64,000 nucleotides of DNA from Xiphias gladius (lineage: Eukaryota; Chordata; Actinopteri; Istiophoriformes; Xiphiidae), in contig NC_053418.1 in the NCBI RefSeq assembly GCF_016859285.1, forward strand, positions 8,269,001 to 8,333,000, read 5' to 3'. The notes below the pieces were generated by a model. It searched no databases and was not told where the DNA came from. It saw only the letters and a list, made by a program, of their open reading frames with translations. The translations under genes and the position numbers were made by a program. This document shows positions 57,929-64,000 of this stretch, piece after piece (within the stretch, counting starts at the first letter, position 1; every line of letters starts with the position of its first letter).

Positions 57929-59688
57929 TCACACTGACGTCTCAGATGGTGCAGATTTTATTAGTGGTGCTGATTTTATACACCTGGGGAAAAAAAAACA
58001 AACAAACATTTGTATTAGAACCTCAGGAAGTTTTTGCACTAACAACTGCTTTTGGCACAATGTGTAGTGCAAAAATTGTAATCTTATAACTGTAAATACA
58101 CCAAACTGCAAATTAACAAGACTGGAAATCCAACATTTTGTTGGATGTAAATACGAATACACAGAAAGACTTAACAACTGATTCCCAGAAAACTTTGACT
58201 GACCGGCTCATAAAGGCAAGTGCAACAAAAGAGTGCTGGGTCCAGGGAGTGAGAAAAAAAAAAAGAAAGAAAAAATCCAGAGTAAAGCACAATATTTTCA
58301 CTAAATCTAAATATCAGAGATCTGGATGAAACTAATCTTTTGAATATGGCTGGGGAATGGTATGCAAATGTCAAAATTGTTAGTTTGTGTTTCAGAATTT
58401 CTCTGAAAGACAGAAATAAATAGAAATTTTTTACTCAAATGTTTTCTGGCTTTAATTCCCTGCTCCTAAATGCCTTTAATACTAAGACAGAAAGAAAGAA
58501 AAGCCTGCACAGTAGATACTCACCTCTTATAGGCAAAGCAGTAAATTATGATGGCCAGGGTAAAGATGAGCATGACTACCCCAAAACTGATGCCAATCAG
58601 TTGCTCTAACTCGGGCCGAGAGCGAGTGGGCTCATTGATGAAAAGGCAGCGGGGCCCACTGTACGAGGACGTGCAGCTGCGGACCACACAGAGAAATCTG
58701 AGAGTGCATTCCAGAGGTGAACACGAACCAACATGTGCATGTGGGTATGAATCAGAGCTTTTACTGATCATAACTAAAACATGTTCAGGATGCACGGGGC
58801 ACCTCTACAGCGGGCGTGAATGTGAGTGTGCGTGTGTAGCGACACTTTATATCTTACATGCAAAAAGGTTTGTCGCTGTCTTGGGGGTACATGCACTCGC
58901 CACCGTTTTCGCAGTACTTCTCGTGCTCGCTTCCACACGATCTGTGCAGGTGCAGAACGCGAGGTTCCTCCGCACTGCCTGCAGGAGGAAAAGAGCAGCA
59001 TCATAGTCAGTTACCACATTTCAACACAGGGGGACGGGCGCCCATTCGTTCCGCTAATTAATCAACTGATATGTGAAGTGCTAATCAACTAATGATTAAA
59101 TCAGCAAGAGTGCGAAATTAAATTCTACACAATCCGCCGTACGTCTTCAAGCTGAAACTCAGACTCCACCGAAGCCACTTACTGTCGTTGAGCTGTGGGG
59201 TCAGAGATGAATTTGACAGGAGAGGAGCTGCTGTGGTCGGGATGCTGTCGGCCAGGATCGCAGATTGTCCTGCCGCCGTCAGGAGAATCACCGCTGCCAC
59301 TGCTGAGAAGAGGGCTGGAAAACATGGAGGGAAACATTCATTTAGATGGTGAGATCTTAATGTGAAAAGAGTTTATCTTGATCCCCTGAGCTGCAACACT
59401 TTTCTAGTCCGGATTCTTCCTTTACAAATACTGTGGTTCTTTTACTCTACAACATCACAAATCTGAGAAAAACTGCCCGCAATTTGGTATAACTTCAGCT
59501 TTTTCTGGTTTTATGGAAAGGTCTGCATCACAAAGACACCACATTTCAATTGCTTTGCAATAATCAAGGACAAGGGGTAGTAACAAAAACCAAAGTATTA
59601 AAAAAATGCTTTCTCCTCTCAAATTTGACACCTCCGAATAAACTAGACACTTACCCTTCTCCAGGCATGTCTGTCTTTGTGTAAACAT
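57929..59688 (-). CDS. epgn: Epigen (epgn), EGF-receptor ligand precursor
   Basis: Five minus-strand exons: 59655-59688, 59183-59314, 58858-58978, 58524-58676 and 57929-57983 (phases 1, 1, 2, 2), giving 164 residues. Signal peptide spans exons 1-2 (ALFSAVAAVILLTAAGQSA). A short Ser/Thr-rich propeptide with an N-glycosylation site (NSS) follows. The EGF domain is CGSEHEKYCENGGECMYP, then PFC-I-CTSSYSGPRC, with normal cysteine spacing. The transmembrane helix is LIGISFGVVMLIFTLAIII and the tail YKRCIKSAPLIKS resembles the human epigen tail (KRCLKLKSP). Exon 4 is started at CTGCACG rather than an upstream acceptor because only this restores C4-x-C5. The locus, next to mthfd2l, is that of mammalian EPGN. 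The ligand would bind EGFR after shedding. Confidence 0.88.
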
Positions 59689-59761
59689 CTTGTTGTCTGG
59701 CGGTGTGGTGTCTGATGTCCTTCTTCCTGAGCAGTGTGCTCAGCAACAGGTTTCTGCTGAG

Positions 59762-59769
59762 CTTATATA
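59762..59769 (-). promoter_or_regulatory. TATA box of epgn
   Basis: TATATAAG on the minus strand, 74 bases upstream of the epgn start codon, predicting a leader of about 45 bases. Confidence 0.6.
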
Positions 59770-59944
59770 CCTGCGCTGCCAACCACTGAATAGATTTAAA
59801 CAGCCAATCAAAGGAACCAAAGATATTTTGAAAAATGAGAAGCATTTCCTTTCGAAAAGCCCTCTGCATCATTTCCCTTATTTGCAGTGATTCTGCGTGC
59901 AGAGACAAAGTCAGAAGGCTGATGATGATAGCGGTTGGGTGGCG

Positions 59945-59948
<4 letters not shown>

Positions 59949-59982
<34 letters not shown>
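59949..59982 (+). repeat. (TG)17 microsatellite upstream of epgn
   Basis: TG run about 180 bases upstream of the epgn TATA box, a position similar to the TG tract upstream of areg. Confidence 0.9.
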
Positions 59983-59985
<3 letters not shown>

Positions 59986-59999
59986 GGGCTCTTTAAAAG

Positions 60000-60764
60000 T
60001 TGTTTCTTCTTTGGAAGTCTCTGAACCCACGCACGCCCTTGGCAGATTGATAGTTTCATGTTAAATGCCTCCTTTGCAGTTTTGAGAGGTTGCTTCATTG
60101 ATAGTTACAGGTGTTGTGAAAGCCCTAAATTCCTCACAGGTACAGTGTGATTACAAAAGGAAGTTTTATTCTTTTTTCTTTTTGGTGGCTTCCTCTAACT
60201 TAATATATGACAGGTGACAGGAGGACGTATAGAGAAGAAATGTAGAAACACAGATGACGGACGCTGTAAAGATGAAATGCAGCGTTCTTTACCGGTTAGC
60301 AGCCAAAGGTAGAGACAGGTTTACCAGCAGGCCTTCTCCAATAAGTAAATATGGATTTTTGCTCACTCACGCACTAAATGACAGGTTTAACTGTAATGAC
60401 AGTGAGGTCCGCGCTGTGTGTACCGTAGGCAGAGGAAGAAATGGGTAGAATTTAGCACGAGAAGCACCGCAGCGACATGGATCTAATTCCCAGCCGTGGT
60501 GCTCCCGGCTTGGAAGGACCATTACTTGCACCGCATTTGCGGGAGCCGGTAGTCGCTGCACCAGCCGCTTCTACCGGGTGGTCAGGGTACCCAAAGATCT
60601 GGTCTCAAAACCAACTCCTGCGTCGCCAGGTGGCGAGAACGCTTGCAAGTCGTAGACATGGGAATTTTTCTCATCTCAGCCTTTCATCCCGCGCGACTTA
60701 AACCTGGCCTTCAATCTCAAGGTGAGCGTGACGACCACGCCAACACGCTGACCTTCATGCTTAT
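60000..60764. other. Epgn-mthfd2l spacer with a GC-rich patch
   Basis: The GC-rich patch at about 60400-60710 (TAATTCCCAGCCGTGGTGCT, TCTACCGGGTGGTCAGGGTA) has no splice-consistent exon. A box-B-like AATTCCCAGC hints at a decayed tRNA-type SINE, but the evidence is thin. Confidence 0.25.
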
Positions 60765-60995
60765 TTTGCCGCCTTAGCATGCTAACATTGGCTAATTACC
60801 ACGAAACAAGAGGTACGGCTGAGGCTGACGTGACTGTCCGGACTTTTAAATGTATTTGGTTGTAAGCCAATTTATTGTGATTAGCATTCTTCCCTGGGGC
60901 CCGTGGCAATCCATCCAAAAGTGTTCACGATGTGTCAGTCTGCACCAAACAGGTGGGCGGACAGGCATTAGTAACAATTCCCACGTTTGCCTGGG
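60765..60995 (+). repeat. Interspersed repeat with the 'catggcaatccatcca' core (copy 5, short)
   Basis: Contains TAGCATGCTAACATTGGCTA, CCGTGGCAATCCATCCAAAA, TGTCAGTCTGCACCAAACAG and GGTGGGCGGACAGGCATTAG, in family order, with an internal deletion. Confidence 0.6.
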
Positions 60996-61848
60996 TCAGA
61001 TGCATTGAGGGACGTGGCGTAAGTGTTCCCCATCGGCGTCTGTGATATCAATACGAGTAGCTGTAAACGTCTGATATTTAAAAATCCTTCACATAAGGGA
61101 TTTCAAGGACAGGTTCAGAAGGGACGAATTCTCTCCCTAAAGTCATTCTAACATAAGAGATGAGCAAAAAAAATAAATAAATAAATTCACAGCCCTCGCT
61201 CTGCGTTAAAAATGTCTCTCCGACACAATGACTCAGCAAGTAAACATCATCTGGGAATCACAAAGATGAACTTTGGAAGATACGCACTTGATTTGTCTAA
61301 CCCAGACTGTTGAAGCGGCATATTAGCTTCAGTTTAGCTTTGCACGTTTACACAGAACGAGGACTATGGATTTTCTCCCATATGGGTGAGTGAGTATTGT
61401 TTCAAGACAGACTTAAAAAAATATCAACCTATCCTTTTAAAAACCTAAAGGAAGGAAAGTAAGACTGCGGTATTGGCATGGCATTGGTATTTTTTATTTA
61501 TACTCCTTTTCCAGTGAATCTGGAATGTTCAAACATGAACCAAAATGACTTCAGTAGAAAAAATATGAATCTAAATTTTTAAAAAGTGAACTCTGGAATA
61601 AATAACTTAAATAAATAAATGAATAAATCGACAATATAAACAAAGTACATATCAAGTGAGTTTCCCAGCAGGTATGGAGTCTTGAGATCATGGATTTTTA
61701 AATAAAAGTGTGTTAGATGTTTAGCGAGGTGTGTGTGTGTGTGTATACCTAAATAAACTGATGTATCTATGTATGTGTGTATGTATGCATATACTGTTTG
61801 CTCTGTATAGCACTCATTAAAATGAATTGCTTTATACTGTGTCTGTCT

Positions 61849-62455
61849 TTAATGCATCAGTGCGTTTCTGGCAGCAGTCACAGTGTTCTTCATCAGCATG
61901 GCGACTGTCATCGGACCGACGCCTCCAGGAACAGGAGTGATGACACCTGCTTTCTCCTTCACTCCTACAACAAGTAATACAGTTGACTCTGAGTTAAGTA
62001 GCAGTCTTTTTATTCCAAATCCAAGATTAACAGGTACGTCTATGTTAAACCTTTTCTTTCTGTCGAACAACATTACATGTGGTAAACTGAGTCTGGATCT
62101 TGGCAATCCTATAATTATATGTCAGCGTTCAGAAACCTGTTAAGTGTGCGTCATTAAGATTGATATATTTTCAGCGATCAGATATTTTCAAAGGGATAAA
62201 AACGCAAAACAAATGACAAGTAACTAAAATATTATTCAATATAGTATGTTTTTTTTTTTTTTTACTGCTGTTTTAGAAATTATATAAAAAGGTGCAGCTT
62301 ATATTGTAATGAACTTTTTGATTATTTACCCTCAAAGTCCACATCACCAATGAGCCGGAGTTTTCCCGTGTTTGGGTCCTGGATACGGTTTATGCCTACG
62401 TCAATGACTGCTGCGCCCGCTTTCACCATATCTGCTGTGATCAGCCCAGGAACGC
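61849..62455 (-). CDS. mthfd2l: MTHFD2L, mitochondrial methylenetetrahydrofolate dehydrogenase/cyclohydrolase, last two coding exons
   Basis: Exons 62330-62455 and 61849-61964 on the minus strand join in phase 1 and encode [61 protein letters not shown] and [19 protein letters not shown], then [13 protein letters not shown] is the family signature near the C-terminus. The enzyme oxidises 5,10-methylene-THF and hydrolyses the methenyl product in mitochondrial one-carbon metabolism. The very short tail after AMLMKNT fits MTHFD2L (ends soon after AAKK) better than MTHFD2, which has a longer C-terminus. Position next to epgn agrees with human 4q13. Upstream exons should lie beyond base 64000. I found none in 62456-64000. 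Confidence 0.88.
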
Positions 62456-64000
62456 CTATGCACAAAAACCAAGGAGGGGTATACAGTTAGAAGAGGAAAT
62501 GATTCTTCATTAATTGTTCCGGGAAAATGTGAACATTACTCCTAGAGAATTATACATGGCCCCAGGTTTTGTGCTATAATGCTGTAAGCACAATGCAAGC
62601 AAAATATCAGTTGAAAAAAATTCTTAAAACTAGATCTTGACACAGGGCACCTCTTCAAAACAGCTTTTCAAGATCACATAATAAAGCAAGACACACCCTA
62701 CGGCCCTTGTCATGTCTGTTGACATTGTTTTTTAATACAGCATATTCCCATGGTTACAATTAATCAAATTAACAAAAACTGCCAGATCAGTGAACCACGG
62801 GGTTTGGGAGGCACCTGGAGGTGTGGGGCCCTGAGGCAGTTGGCTGCTTTGCCCACGTGGTAACTCAGCCTTGGTACACATGTTCAAGGGCATTTAATTT
62901 TTCAGCAGAATGGATATGTACCAACACTTCGTTCACTTTGTTGAAGGACGGTCTCCTGCTGCTGGCCATGCTGAAAATGTTGATTTGACTCAGACAGCCT
63001 GTAATTAAAGTTTAAAACCTCAAAAATAATTTCAGAAATGTTAATTGTTGTGGTTAAACCACCATACTAATGTAAATGACCCAGGTCAAAAACAAAATAA
63101 AAGTGCTGCAGGTTCCATTAAGTTATCAAGCTGTCATTTCCTTTCTGCAGTGATACTTGTTATCTCCTTTAATGACTTGTTTTTTGGGTAAAGTCGGGAC
63201 AATTACCACTTCACCTTGAATTTCAAAGGCAGCAGAGCAGAATAAGATGATACCTCAGCTGACTGTCTAGGAGGAAGTGAACAATTAAGCATTGCATATT
63301 TATCTTGATAACCACCAAATCTGAACACCTCAGACTGCAATTATAGCTGCAAAACAATGGGATCAGGTCTGGGCCAAATAACAGTTAAGTACCTGGTTTA
63401 ACGCTAGAAAATACCACTGCTCATAGACACCGGAGGAGTGACATACTACCCCCAATCTACACCCTGAGTCTAACTGTCCACTAACTTGGATTACATCAAG
63501 TTCCACAACAATTTAATCCTCAACACACACTTGATTTTGACCAACGCTAAACCGAAACGTGTGCTACTTCCCAAGTGACATGAAAACAAGACGATGGCTG
63601 GGTTCACTTAATCACACAGTACAGTGTAAAGGCAATTCCTTATTTTCAAAACTGAAACCTAACAATTGGATGAAACTAAATCTTTCAGTCATCAGGAAAA
63701 AGGTTCTTTTATTGGAAATGGAATACAACTTGATACCCCTCTGGGGATTATGATAAAGAGTTTTTCGACAAATATTTATGTTCTGCATTGATTGACGGCC
63801 CCATATTCCAGCTGTCACAGATCACTATTGTTCTAAAAGAAAACTGTAATCTGCCACCACATATGGGGCAGAGTAACAGGTAAATATACTGAAACTTTTA
63901 TTTTGATTGTTTAGATTCCAAGATCACTTCAAGTAAGGGCTGGTTAGCACTTTCACAATCTTTCCTCCTTCTTGCATTACCAGGCCACATAATCCCCTGT
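62456..64000. other. Presumed intron of mthfd2l; no exon seen
   Basis: The next upstream mthfd2l exon (carrying the VVGRSxxVGxP region) is not found on the minus strand here. The stretch is AT-rich with no recognised repeat. Confidence 0.4.

Noticed and set aside
1-64000. CRISPR arrays, tRNA, rRNA, operons or virus-like elements
   Set aside because: No regular spacer-repeat array, no cloverleaf with intact A and B boxes, and no polymerase, integrase or capsid motif was seen.

Overview
The window looks like nuclear DNA from a ray-finned fish, probably a spiny-rayed (percomorph) teleost. Genes are split into short exons with GT-AG introns, their order matches two vertebrate synteny blocks, and the spacers carry CA/TG microsatellites and short interspersed repeats whose sequence I recognise from percomorph genomes. 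I see no bacterial genes, CRISPR array, rRNA or tRNA, and no retroviral or other virus-like element.

Block 1 (1-18 kb) is a multiciliated-cell locus. The 3' part of mcidas (multicilin) runs in from the left edge on the + strand. It is followed by cdc20b (+, eleven inferred exons from 5.9 to 18.0 kb). The large first intron of cdc20b holds three tandem miR-34/449-family hairpins on the sense strand (6.55-7.28 kb) and the whole gpx8 gene on the opposite strand (8.1-10.0 kb). From memory this is the same nested layout as human 5q11.2 (MCIDAS, CDC20B with MIR449, GPX8). Multicilin, miR-449 and CDC20B are all tied to multiciliogenesis, so the block is probably co-regulated. The gpx8 product has serine where the family has its peroxidatic cysteine.

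Block 2 (21.9-27.2 kb) holds immune-type sequence: a damaged C-type-lectin-domain exon and an intact five-exon granzyme A/K-like tryptase (+). GZMA and GZMK are neighbours of CDC20B in mammals too.

Between 27.2 and 33.3 kb there is no gene that I can support, only interspersed repeats and one striking short hairpin.

Block 3 (33.3-64 kb) is an EGF-ligand cluster, all on the minus strand: areg, ereg-like, epgn, then the last two coding exons of mthfd2l. This is the human 4q13.3 order (MTHFD2L-EPGN-EREG-AREG). The three ligands share one plan: signal peptide, single EGF domain split by a phase-2 intron between its fourth and fifth cysteines, transmembrane helix and short tail. The join of a 5q11-type block to a 4q13-type block is the main large-scale feature of the window. 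The long first intron of ereg and the areg-ereg spacer are packed with decayed interspersed repeats.
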